From the NCBI GenBank assembly GCA_030147805.1, contig JASBUR010000037.1, forward strand, positions 1 through 64,000: 64,000 bases of DNA. Reading direction: 5' to 3'. Shown here piece by piece: positions 26,188 to 33,824 of this stretch; position 1 is the first letter of the stretch; each line of letters begins with the position of its first letter. The notes below the pieces were generated by a model. The model made no database searches. It was not told the origin of the DNA and saw only the letters and a list, made by a program, of their open reading frames with translations. Position numbers and translations under genes: made by a program. The DNA is from Sphingomonadaceae bacterium. Lineage in GTDB: Bacteria; Pseudomonadota; Alphaproteobacteria; Sphingomonadales; Sphingomonadaceae.

Positions 26188-27867
26188 ATGCCCCATCACA
26201 CGCCGCTGATCGCCACGCTCGTCGTGGGCCTCGTCGCGGCGTTCCTGATGGGCGCGCTCGCGCAGCGCCTGCGCATCACGCCGCTGGCCGGCTATCTGCT
26301 CGCCGGAGTCGTCGTCGGGCCGTTCACGCCGGGCTATGTCGCCGACACCGCGATCGCCGCCGAACTCGCCGAGCTCGGCGTCATCCTGCTGATGTTCGGC
26401 GTCGGCCTGCATTTCTCGCTGCGCGACCTGATGTCGGTGCGCCGGATCGCGGTGCCGGGGGCGCTGGTGCAGATCGGCGTGGCGACCGGCCTGGGCATGG
26501 CGCTGTCCTATGCGCTCGGCTGGACGATCGTCGCCGGGTTGGTGTTCGGGCTGGCGCTGTCGGTGGCCAGCACCGTCGTCCTGCTGCGCGCGCTCGAAAG
26601 CCGCGGGCTCGTCGAGACCGAGCGGGGAAGGATCGCGGTCGGCTGGCTGATCGTCGAGGATCTGGCGATGGTGCTGGCGCTGGTGCTGCTGCCCGCGCTG
26701 GCGCAATTTCTGAGCGGGGCGGACGGCACCGGCGGCGGCGCCGCGCTGCTCCAGGTGCTCGCGCTGACCATCCTCAAGGTCGCCGGCTTCGTCGCGTTCA
26801 TGCTCGTGGTCGGCAAGCGGGTGATCCCGTGGGTGCTCCACTGGGTCGTGCACACCGGCTCGCGCGAGCTGTTCCGGCTGGCGGTGCTGGCGATCGCGCT
26901 CGGGGTGGCGTTCGGCGCGGCGCTGCTGTTCGGCGTGTCGTTCGCGCTCGGCGCCTTCTTCGCCGGCATGATCCTCGGCGAGACGCGGCTCAGCCAGCGC
27001 GCCGCCGAGGAAACGCTGCCGCTGCGCGACGCCTTCGCGGTGCTGTTCTTCGTGTCGGTCGGCATGTTGTTCGACCCGGGGGTGGTCACCGAACAGCCGC
27101 TGGCGCTCGCCGCCACGGTGGCGATCATCATGGTCGGCAAGTCGCTCGCCGCCTATGCGATCGTCCGTGCCTTCGGCCATGCCGATGCCACCGCCTTCAC
27201 CGTGTCGGCGAGCCTCGCGCAGATCGGTGAGTTCAGCTTCATCCTCGCGGGGCTCGGGGTGGGGCTCGGGCTGCTGCCCGAGGAGGGCCGCGACCTCATC
27301 CTCGCCGGGGCGATCATCTCGATCCTGCTCCACCCCTTCATGTTCGCCAAGGTCGAGGACCGACGCGCCGCAGCGAAGACCGCCGCCTCGGCGGCCGATC
27401 GCGCCGCGCGGCAGGCGGCGGAAGGCGGTGACGCCGCCCGCGCCGACCATGTGGTGCTCGTCGGTTATGGCCGGGTCGGACGGCTGATCGGCGAGGGGCT
27501 GAAGACGCGCGGCCGCCGCTTCGTCGTCATCGAAGAGGAGCGCGACATCGCCGCCGCCGCGCAGGGCGTGGCAGAGCAGGTCATCGTCGCCAATGCCGCC
27601 GACCCCGCCGTGCTGGTGCAGACCGGCATCGACCATGCGACCAAGCTCTTGATCGCCATTCCCGAGGGCTTCGAGGCGGGCGAGATCGCCGAGCGCGCCC
27701 GCGAACTAAACCCGGAACTCGCGATCATCGCGCGCGCGCATTCGGATGCCGAGGTCGCGCATCTCGTCAGCCTCGGCGCGCATCATGTGGTGATGGGCGA
27801 GCGCGAGATCGCCGACCGCATGCTCGACCTCGCGGCGCAGCTGCGCCACGAAGCGAAGGTGGCGTGA
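26188..27867 (+). CDS. Kef-type cation:proton antiporter with RCK/TrkA-N domain (YbaL-like)
   Basis: The 559-residue protein has an N-terminal CPA2 antiporter domain of about twelve helices (GYLLAGVVVGPFTPGY, LGVILLMFGVGLHFSLRDL, VGWLIVEDLAMVLALVLLPA). From about residue 415 a cytosolic TrkA-N domain follows (HVVLVGYGRVGRLIGEGLK, with the GxGxxG nucleotide site). It exchanges K+ or another cation for protons and is gated by NAD(H) or adenine nucleotides in related proteins. By domain layout it resembles YbaL/KefB. The ATG at 26188 begins just before helix 1. It converges on the helicase gene four bases away. Confidence 0.92.
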   Translation: MPHHTPLIATLVVGLVAAFLMGALAQRLRITPLAGYLLAGVVVGPFTPGYVADTAIAAELAELGVILLMFGVGLHFSLRDLMSVRRIAVPGALVQIGVATGLGMALSYALGWTIVAGLVFGLALSVASTVVLLRALESRGLVETERGRIAVGWLIVEDLAMVLALVLLPALAQFLSGADGTGGGAALLQVLALTILKVAGFVAFMLVVGKRVIPWVLHWVVHTGSRELFRLAVLAIALGVAFGAALLFGVSFALGAFFAGMILGETRLSQRAAEETLPLRDAFAVLFFVSVGMLFDPGVVTEQPLALAATVAIIMVGKSLAAYAIVRAFGHADATAFTVSASLAQIGEFSFILAGLGVGLGLLPEEGRDLILAGAIISILLHPFMFAKVEDRRAAAKTAASAADRAARQAAEGGDAARADHVVLVGYGRVGRLIGEGLKTRGRRFVVIEEERDIAAAAQGVAEQVIVANAADPAVLVQTGIDHATKLLIAIPEGFEAGEIAERARELNPELAIIARAHSDAEVAHLVSLGAHHVVMGEREIADRMLDLAAQLRHEAKVA

Positions 27868-27871
27868 GGCC

Positions 27872-29572
27872 CTAGCGGCGCTGGGGCTGGCGGTGCGGCG
27901 TGACGCGCACCGCGTCGTTCGAGCGCCGGTTGTCGCGCGCGGCTTCGCGCGGCTTGCCGGCGATCGCCTCGATGCGCACCCCGGCTTCGCCGTCGGCCTG
28001 CGGATCGGCGGTGCGCTTGACCGCGGCGACGAAGCGCGCCGCGACGGGACGCGGAATCTCGAACATCGTCTCGTCGGCGGCGATGCGGATCGCGCCGATC
28101 TCCTGGCGGGTGATGTGGCCGCGGCGGCACAGCAACGGCAGCAGCCAGCGCGGGTCGGCATTGTGGCGGCGGCCGATGTCCATGCGGAACCAGACGGTGT
28201 CCTCGAAGCCGGCGCGGTGACCCTGCGGGCCCGTGCCGCCGCCCTGCGGTGCCCCCGCGGCGCCGGGGCCGTCGAGCAGCTCTTCGGCGTTGGGCAGCTG
28301 GTTGCGGTGCGCGCGGACCAGCGCGGCGGCGATGTCCTCGGGCGAGCGCTCGGCGATGAGGCGGGCGGCGAGCGCGCGATCCTCGTCGTCGAACTCGACC
28401 GGCGCGAGCAGCGCCTCGATCAGCCGCTCGCGGTCGGCGTTCTGGATGTCCTCGCGCGTCGGCGCGTCGAGCCATTGCGCGCGGATGTTGGCGCCGCGCA
28501 GCATGCCCTCGACGCGGCGGCGGCGCGGATAGGGAACGATCAGGACCGCGGTGCCCTTCTTGCCGGCGCGCCCGGTGCGGCCCGAGCGGTGCTGCAGGGT
28601 CTCGGCGTCGCGCGGCAGCTCGACATGGACGACGAGCGACAGGCTCGGCAGGTCGATGCCGCGCGCCGCGACGTCGGTGGCCACGCAGACGCGGGCGCGG
28701 CGATCGCGCAGCGCCTGCAGCGCGGCGTTGCGCTCGTTCTGGCTGTGCTCGCCCGACAGCGCGACGGCCGAGAAGCCGCGCTCGATCAGGCTGGCGTGGA
28801 GGTGCCGGACGTTGTCGCGCGTCGCGCAGAACAGCATCGCCGTTTCGGCCTCGTGCAGGCGCAGGATGTTGACGACGGCATTCTCGATGTCGGCCGGCGC
28901 GACGGTCACCGCCTGGTAGCTGATGTCGCCATGGCCGCGGTCCTCGCCGACGGTCGAGATGCGCAGCGCGTCGCGCTGGTAGCGCTTGGCGAGCGCGACG
29001 ATCGGCTTGGGCATCGTCGCCGAGAACAGCAGCGTGCGGCGCTCGGCCGGCGTCGAGTCGAGGATTTCCTCGAGGTCCTCGCGAAAGCCCATGTCGAGCA
29101 TCTCGTCGGCCTCGTCGAGCACGACGGCGCGCAGCGCGCTGAGGTCGAGCGCGCCGCGTTCGAGATGGTCGCGCAGGCGGCCGGGCGTGCCGACGACGAT
29201 CTGCGGGCCCTGGCTCAGCGCGCGCCGCTCCTTCGAGGCATCCATGCCGCCGACGCAGGTGGCGATCCGCGCGCCCGTGGGCCCATAAAGCCAGATAAGT
29301 TCGCGACTTACCTGCAGCGCGAGCTCGCGTGTCGGGGCGATGATCAGCGCCAGCGGCGACATCGACACCGCGGCACGGTCGCCGTCGAGCAGCTGCGGCG
29401 CCATCGCGAGACCGAAGGCGACGGTCTTGCCCGAACCGGTCTGCGCCGAGACGACGAGGTCGCGGCCTTCGGCCTCGGGCTCGACGACGGCCGACTGCAC
29501 CGGCGTCAGCGTCGTATAGCCCTTCGAGGCGATCGCCTGGCCGAGGACGGGAGGGAGTTCAGAAATTTCCAT
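27872..29572 (-). CDS. DEAD-box ATP-dependent RNA helicase (CsdA/DbpA-like)
   Basis: The 566-residue protein has every helicase motif in order: Q-motif (TLTPVQSAVV), AQTGSGKT, PTRELALQ, GTPGRLRDHL, DEADEMLDMGF, SAT, VATDVAARGIDL and HRSGRTGRAG. The C-terminal part after about residue 470 resembles the DbpA RNA-binding domain (RMDIGRRHNADPRWLLPLL ... IPRPVAARFVAAV), used by helicases that act on rRNA. The tail is basic. The ATG at 29570-29572 fits the helicase start. Likely roles are ribosome assembly or cold adaptation. Confidence 0.94.
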   Translation of the reverse strand: MEISELPPVLGQAIASKGYTTLTPVQSAVVEPEAEGRDLVVSAQTGSGKTVAFGLAMAPQLLDGDRAAVSMSPLALIIAPTRELALQVSRELIWLYGPTGARIATCVGGMDASKERRALSQGPQIVVGTPGRLRDHLERGALDLSALRAVVLDEADEMLDMGFREDLEEILDSTPAERRTLLFSATMPKPIVALAKRYQRDALRISTVGEDRGHGDISYQAVTVAPADIENAVVNILRLHEAETAMLFCATRDNVRHLHASLIERGFSAVALSGEHSQNERNAALQALRDRRARVCVATDVAARGIDLPSLSLVVHVELPRDAETLQHRSGRTGRAGKKGTAVLIVPYPRRRRVEGMLRGANIRAQWLDAPTREDIQNADRERLIEALLAPVEFDDEDRALAARLIAERSPEDIAAALVRAHRNQLPNAEELLDGPGAAGAPQGGGTGPQGHRAGFEDTVWFRMDIGRRHNADPRWLLPLLCRRGHITRQEIGAIRIAADETMFEIPRPVAARFVAAVKRTADPQADGEAGVRIEAIAGKPREAARDNRRSNDAVRVTPHRQPQRR

Positions 29573-29758
29573 AATGGGCCAGTTAGTCGCTTGTGGCCCG
29601 CGATCATAGCCCCACGGCCGCTTATGCCGCGGCGCCGCCGGCGGTGAGCGCCGCGATCGCACCTTACCTCGTGGCATCGCTCGAGGTCCGACGCCGGATG
29701 TCGCGGCCGGGCCGACCGAGCCTGCCGAGCGGCCGATCGCGACGGCGCCGCCGCGGCG

Positions 29759-30316
29759 CTAGCGCGTGCCCCACATCATGCGCTCGACATGCGCGCGGAT
29801 GTCCGCCGGCCACGACGCAGCGTGGGTCGTGAAGCCCGGCCGGTCCCCCGCGAACAAGGCGCGCGCGGCTTCCTCGAACCCGGTCCGGTCACCCGCCATC
29901 GCCGACATGAAACGATAGGCGGCCTCGCGCGCCGCGCGCGGATCGGCGGCGCCATCGCGGCGCGCGGCGTCGACGAGGCGGCGCAACGTCACCGAGGCGC
30001 CGCCCGGCTGCCGCGCCAGCCAGTCCCAGTGGCGCGGGAGCAGGGTCACTTCGCGGGGCACCACGCCAAGCTTCGGCCGACCGCGTCCGCGCGGCGGCTC
30101 CGCCGGCGCCAGCCGCGCGATGATCGCCGCCGCATCGCCGCGCAGGTCGAGGTCGACGACCGCGCCGGTCGCGTCATCGAAGACCAGCGGCTGCGCCGTC
30201 GGATCGGCGTCGAGGCGGGCCTTTACCGCGAGCGCCACCTCGGCAAGCGGGCCCGTGGCGAGGTGAGTGTCGCCGTCGAAGGCGCTGGCGCGACGGGGGG
30301 TGGGGTCATCGTTCAT
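29759..30316 (-). CDS. DUF2239 family protein
   Basis: The 185-residue product shows the DUF2239 landmarks: FDGDTHLATGPLAEVALAVK, LVFDDATGAVVDLDLRG, RGRPKLGVVPREVTLLPRHW and a helical C-terminal half (AYRFMSAMAGDRTGFEEAARALFAGD). The family has no assigned activity; the RGRPKLG segment could contact nucleic acid, which is inference. The ATG at 30314-30316 opens directly off the intergenic region that carries two CCGGGT boxes, shared with the divergent GIY-YIG gene. The pair is likely co-regulated and perhaps self-regulated. Confidence 0.88.
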   Translation of the reverse strand: MNDDPTPRRASAFDGDTHLATGPLAEVALAVKARLDADPTAQPLVFDDATGAVVDLDLRGDAAAIIARLAPAEPPRGRGRPKLGVVPREVTLLPRHWDWLARQPGGASVTLRRLVDAARRDGAADPRAAREAAYRFMSAMAGDRTGFEEAARALFAGDRPGFTTHAASWPADIRAHVERMMWGTR

Positions 30317-30325
30317 CGCGATAAT

Positions 30326-30367
30326 ATATCCGGGTAAAAATTGGCTTGTCAAATAATACCCGGGTGA
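30326..30367. promoter_or_regulatory. Paired CCGGGT operator boxes between DUF2239 and GIY-YIG genes
   Basis: Two similar dodecamers lie exactly 30 bp apart: ATATCCGGGTAA (30326-30337) and ATACCCGGGTGA (30356-30367). Each is nearly palindromic (core TAYCCGGGTR). The AT-rich spacer contains TTGTCA on the plus strand, a possible -35 element for the GIY-YIG gene. The three-helical-turn spacing suits cooperative binding by one dimeric regulator controlling both divergent genes. Confidence 0.7.
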
Positions 30368-30396
30368 TATTGCGGCGCCGATGGAAGGATCGATGC

Positions 30397-30729
30397 ATGA
30401 ACACCGATGAGCGCAAGGCCAGCATCGCGGCCTATAAGGAACGCAAGGTCGCCACTGGCCTCTTTGCCATTCGCTGCCTCGCGACGGGCGAATGCTGGGT
30501 CGGTCGCGCCCCCGATCTCGACAGCATCTGGCGCCGGCTGTCCTTCGAGCTGGCGGCCGGTGGATGCCGGCGACCGTCGCTCCAGGCGGCGTGGGACGCG
30601 CATGGCGCCGAGGGGCTCGCCTTCGAGGTGCTCGAGCGGATCGAGGAGGCGATCGATTCGGTGCGCGACAAGAAGTTGAAGGCACGCCTCGATCACTGGC
30701 GCGCGGCGCTGGCGGCGCAACCGGTCTGA
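30397..30729 (+). CDS. GIY-YIG-like nuclease family protein, degenerate motif
   Basis: The 110-residue protein is a minimal GIY-YIG domain: KVATGLFAIRCLATGECWVGRAPDL corresponds to the GIY...YIG strands, but reads GLF and WVG. The helix RRLSFELAAGGCRRPSLQAAW and the late FEVLERI, which would carry the metal-binding Glu, follow. The altered GIY triplet suggests lower or different activity. The ATG at 30397 has AAGGA ahead of it. It diverges from the DUF2239 gene, with shared operator boxes between them, suggesting a functional pair. Confidence 0.8.
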   Translation: MNTDERKASIAAYKERKVATGLFAIRCLATGECWVGRAPDLDSIWRRLSFELAAGGCRRPSLQAAWDAHGAEGLAFEVLERIEEAIDSVRDKKLKARLDHWRAALAAQPV

Positions 30730-30800
30730 GGCCGTTCGCGCCGGCGAATGGTGGCGCGGCGGCTCGACGCGTCGACTGAAAAGTGAGCCTGAAACGCGAA

Positions 30801-30826
30801 CCGCCGCGGCGCGAAGGCCGCGGCGG
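30801..30826. terminator. Bidirectional hairpin after GIY-YIG gene
   Basis: A perfect 10-bp stem (30801-30810 with 30817-30826) with a six-base loop lies between the convergent GIY-YIG and small secreted protein genes. It can serve both strands. A short T-rich tract follows on the plus side. Confidence 0.65.
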
Positions 30827-30848
30827 CTGCTTTGTGTTGAGAGAGGCG

Positions 30849-31157
30849 CTACTGCCCCTTGGTCGCGTTGCCCGCACCCGGCTCGACCGCTTCCGGCGGC
30901 GTTGCGGTCGCGGTCGCAGCGGCGGGCGCCCGGGCCGGCGGCGCTGGCTCCTGGGCCTTCGGCTTTGCCACGACGGTGGTCGTCACCGCATGGCGGCATT
31001 GCCGCGCCTTGCGGGTGAAGCTGCCGGTGACCGCCTCGTTCTTGCAGGCCATCCGGGTGACCTTCTTCACTTCGGGTGAAGCCGGAGCCGACTGGGCCAG
31101 TGCGGGGGCCGCAAGCCCCGCCAGCGCCACGAGCGCAACGCCAAGCGAAAATCTCAT
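30849..31157 (-). CDS. Small secreted protein with paired cysteines, proline/alanine tail
   Basis: The 102-residue precursor has a signal peptide (MRFSLGVALVALAGLAAPALA) and then a short segment with two cysteines (ACKNEAVTGSFTRKARQCR), resembling a recurrent sphingomonad motif of the form C-x-x-x-x-xTGS-xx-xx-x-C. The tail is rich in Pro and Ala and probably disordered. Function is unknown. The ATG at 31155-31157 has AGGAG eight bases ahead, and a perfect hairpin sits just upstream of that site. Confidence 0.75.
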   Translation of the reverse strand: MRFSLGVALVALAGLAAPALAQSAPASPEVKKVTRMACKNEAVTGSFTRKARQCRHAVTTTVVAKPKAQEPAPPARAPAAATATATPPEAVEPGAGNATKGQ

Positions 31158-31173
31158 GCTCAAATCTCCTGCT

Positions 31174-31193
31174 GATCGCCGCTGCCGGCGATC
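31174..31193 (-). promoter_or_regulatory. 5'-leader hairpin abutting a ribosome-binding site
   Basis: A perfect 8-bp stem (31174-31181 with 31186-31193) and four-base loop lies three bases upstream of the AGGAG (31166-31170) of the small secreted protein gene. Its position could affect ribosome access or protect the mRNA 5' end. Confidence 0.45.
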
Positions 31194-31539
31194 TTCAAGC
31201 CAAACCGTATTTTGGTGACTGCCCGTGGCGGCCAAGCCCCATGCCGCCGATCCTCTCCCGGGCGCGAAGGACGTCACCGGGGCGGGTCGTTCGGTAGCGA
31301 TAATTGAAGCCAAGGCGGCTTTCAACGCCGATTTCAGCCGTTTTGGCGGTCGAGCCGGCGGCTCGCGGCAGCATATGCCGATCGGAATTTCCCGACAGCG
31401 CGATCGAGAAGGAAAACGCACCGTTAACTATATCTATACGCTTCGCGCCGTAAGGAGGTGGCGAGCGCATCGCCGATTTTTCCCTTTCGACCCGGTGCGC
31501 TCACTTCCCTCCCACCCCTCGGCAGCGCATGGTGCCGTC
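31194..31539 (+). other. Intergenic region before the spermidine-synthase-like gene
   Basis: No convincing gene is seen in these 346 bases. An AT-richer patch around 31423-31440 (TTAACTATATCTATACG) could be a -10 region. AAGGAGGTGG at 31451-31460 looks like a ribosome-binding site, but no sensible frame starts just after it. The region holds the divergent promoters for the flanking genes. Confidence 0.4.
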
Positions 31540-32205
31540 ATGCGACCCCGCCTCCTGATCGACAGCGCCGAGGTGCCGGGCGGCGGCGAACTGCGGCTCT
31601 ACCGGCGCGACGCCGACTTCTCGATCATGCTCGGCGCCACCGAATTGATGAACAGCCGGATGAGCGGTTCGGAGGAGGCGCTCGCCACGCTCACCTGCGC
31701 GCCGCTCGCGGCGGCGATGGCCCCGGCGGTGCTGATCGGCGGACTTGGCATGGGCTTCACGCTGCGCGCCGCGCTGGCGCTGCTCCCCGGCAAGGCGCGC
31801 GTGACCGTGGTCGAACTGGTGCCGGCGGTGATCGACTGGGCGCGCGGGCCGATGGCGGAATTCCACGGCAACAGCCTCGACGACCGGCGCGTCGAGATCG
31901 TCGCCGGCGATGTCGCCGACCTGATCCGCCGCGCGGGCGGCAGCTATGACGCGATCCTGCTCGACGTCGACAACGGCCCCGACGGGCTGACGCGCGAGGA
32001 GAACGACCGGCTCTACGATGCGCGCGGTCTCGGCTCGGCGAAGGCGGCGCTCCGGCCCGGCGGCGTGCTCGCCGTGTGGTCGTCGGCGCCCGACCGCACC
32101 TTCAGCCAGCGGCTGCGCCGCGCCGGCTTCGCGGTCGAGGAGCAGGTGGTGCGCAGCCGCGGCGGCAAGGGCGGCCGGCACCTGATCTGGCTGGCGCGAC
32201 GCTGA
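31540..32205 (+). CDS. Spermidine-synthase-like methyltransferase-fold protein
   Basis: The 221-residue protein has the Rossmann core of spermidine synthase relatives: VLIGGLGMGFTLRAALALLP, VTVVELVPAVIDWARG, RVEIVAGDVADLI, YDAILLDVDNGPDGLT and LRPGGVLAVWSS. The LDVDNGP stretch replaces the DxxDP of true polyamine synthases, and the N-terminal tetramerisation domain is missing, so aminopropyl transfer is doubtful. An S-adenosylmethionine-related reaction is likely. The ATG at 31540 was chosen because it begins the conserved PRLLIDSAEVPGGGELRLY segment. Confidence 0.85.
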   Translation: MRPRLLIDSAEVPGGGELRLYRRDADFSIMLGATELMNSRMSGSEEALATLTCAPLAAAMAPAVLIGGLGMGFTLRAALALLPGKARVTVVELVPAVIDWARGPMAEFHGNSLDDRRVEIVAGDVADLIRRAGGSYDAILLDVDNGPDGLTREENDRLYDARGLGSAKAALRPGGVLAVWSSAPDRTFSQRLRRAGFAVEEQVVRSRGGKGGRHLIWLARR

Positions 32206-32266
32206 GCGAGGTTGACGCGCGGCGCCGGTGCGCCCACTCGTGCCGGCCCTCATCCAGGAGCCTGCC

Positions 32267-32611
32267 ATGACCGATGCCCCCGACGATACGCCTTCGCCGC
32301 TCGATGCGCTGTCCGACGCCGAATATGACGCGCGCGTCGCCGAGGCGATCGGCACGCTGATGGATGCCGTCGAGGCGGCGATGGACAGCGACGACGAGGT
32401 CGAGTCCGAGCTGCTCTACGCCGCGGCGCCGACCGCGATGCGCAACATCCTGGCGCAGCTGATCGCCGAACAGTCCTACGACCAGCCCAAGCCCTTCAAG
32501 CTCGTCAAGGAGCTTGTGCGCGACCTCGATCTCGAGCGGCTGTCGCTGGCGCTGGTCAAGGACCTGCAGGCGGGCGAGGCCGAGGAGCCCGAGGAGGCGC
32601 CGGCGGCCTGA
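32267..32611 (+). CDS. Small acidic helical protein of unknown function
   Basis: The 114-residue product is acidic, soluble and predicted helical, without a signal peptide or known motif. It has a central segment SELLYAAAPTAMRNILAQLI and a tail with EAEEPEEAPAA. I do not recognise a family. The ATG at 32267 is preceded by AGGAG (32257-32261). It follows the spermidine-synthase-like gene in the same direction by 61 bp and may share its transcript. Confidence 0.65.
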   Translation: MTDAPDDTPSPLDALSDAEYDARVAEAIGTLMDAVEAAMDSDDEVESELLYAAAPTAMRNILAQLIAEQSYDQPKPFKLVKELVRDLDLERLSLALVKDLQAGEAEEPEEAPAA

Positions 32612-32717
32612 GCCGCGCCGGCGCCGTGCCAAATTGCTGCAGTGCAGCAACGATCGGTCGCCGGCTTCGTTGTGGGGGTCTGATCGTCGTCCCGGCGGTT
32701 GCCCGGAGTCCGATTGC

Positions 32718-33821
32718 ATGAGACGTCTTTCCGATACCATCGCCCGCCTGCAGGCGTTCAAGATGCCGTCGGTCGCGCCGGCGGGCGCCGGGCGCCTGCA
32801 GCCGTTCGCCGACTTCGGGCCCAATCCCGGAGCACTCGACGCCAAGAGCCACGTTCCGGCGGGGCTTCCGGCGGGCGCGCCGCTGGTGGTCGTGCTCCAT
32901 GGCTGCACCCAGACCGCCGACGGCTACGACCGCGGCGCCGGCTGGTCGGCGCTCGCCGACCGGCACGGCTTCGCGCTGCTCTATCCCGAGCAGTCGCGCC
33001 GCAACAATGTGTCGGGCTGCTTCAACTGGTTCGATCCGCAGGACATCGCACGCGGCGGCGGCGAGGCGATGTCGATCCACCAGATGATCGAGACGATGAT
33101 CGAACGTCATGCGATCGACCCGCGCCGTATTTTCGTCACCGGCTTGTCGGCGGGCGGCGCGATGGCGATGGCGATGCTCGCCGCCTATCCCGAACTGTTC
33201 GCCGGCGGCGCGGTCATCGCCGGGCTGGCCTACGCCAGCGCCGCGTCGGTGCCCGAGGCGCTCGACCGGATGCGCGGCCACGCGCTGCCGGGGGCGGCGG
33301 CGCTCGAGGCGAAGGTGCGCGGTGCCTCGGATTTCACCGGGCCCTGGCCGATGCTGTCGGTCTGGCAGGGCGCGGCCGACCGCACCGTCGACCCGGCCAA
33401 CGCCGAGGCGATCCTCGCGCAGTGGCGCGGCCTTCACGCGCTGCGCGAGGCGCCCGACGCCAGCGAGGTGACGGGCAATGCGACGCGCCGCGTCTGGCGC
33501 GACGCCACCGGGCGCGACGTCGTCGAGGCTTGGACGGTCCGCGGGATGGGGCACGGCACGCCGCTCGACGCCGAAGCCGACGGCATCGGCTGCCCCGGCC
33601 CCTATATGCTCGACGTCGGCATCTCCTCGACGCAGCACCTCGCGGCGCTGTGGGGAATCGCGCCGGCGGTTGACGTGAGCGCGCCGTTGCCGCGCCAGAT
33701 TCCGCCGGCGGCGGCGGCTGCGCCCTCCGCAGCCCGGCCGCCGGGCGGGCCGCCCGCGGGCGACGGCGGCGTCGGACGCGTCATCGAGGATGCGCTGCGC
33801 GCTGCCGGGCTGCTGCGCTAA
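32718..33821 (+). CDS. Extracellular-type PHB depolymerase / feruloyl-esterase-like hydrolase
   Basis: The 367-residue protein matches the PHB esterase (LpqC-like) alpha/beta-hydrolase group. It has the oxyanion stretch VVVLHGCTQTADGYD, a nucleophile elbow FVTGLSAGGAMAMAMLA, SGCFNWFDPQDIARGGGEA, the acid region WQGAADRTVDP and the catalytic His in RGMGHGTPLD. A linker-like Pro/Ala tail follows. The Sec signal is not obvious from the chosen ATG at 32718. Proposed action is hydrolysis of polyhydroxyalkanoate or related esters. Confidence 0.9.
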   Translation: MRRLSDTIARLQAFKMPSVAPAGAGRLQPFADFGPNPGALDAKSHVPAGLPAGAPLVVVLHGCTQTADGYDRGAGWSALADRHGFALLYPEQSRRNNVSGCFNWFDPQDIARGGGEAMSIHQMIETMIERHAIDPRRIFVTGLSAGGAMAMAMLAAYPELFAGGAVIAGLAYASAASVPEALDRMRGHALPGAAALEAKVRGASDFTGPWPMLSVWQGAADRTVDPANAEAILAQWRGLHALREAPDASEVTGNATRRVWRDATGRDVVEAWTVRGMGHGTPLDAEADGIGCPGPYMLDVGISSTQHLAALWGIAPAVDVSAPLPRQIPPAAAAAPSAARPPGGPPAGDGGVGRVIEDALRAAGLLR

Positions 33822-33824
33822 GCC

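Noticed and set aside
31451-31500. Small gene after the AAGGAGGTGG at 31451-31460
   Set aside because: No ATG, GTG or TTG at suitable distance opens a plausible frame.
32614-32631. TGGCACG-N6-GC match on the minus strand
   Set aside because: It would read into the 3' end of the small acidic protein gene in the antisense direction, with no gene to drive. Considered a chance match.
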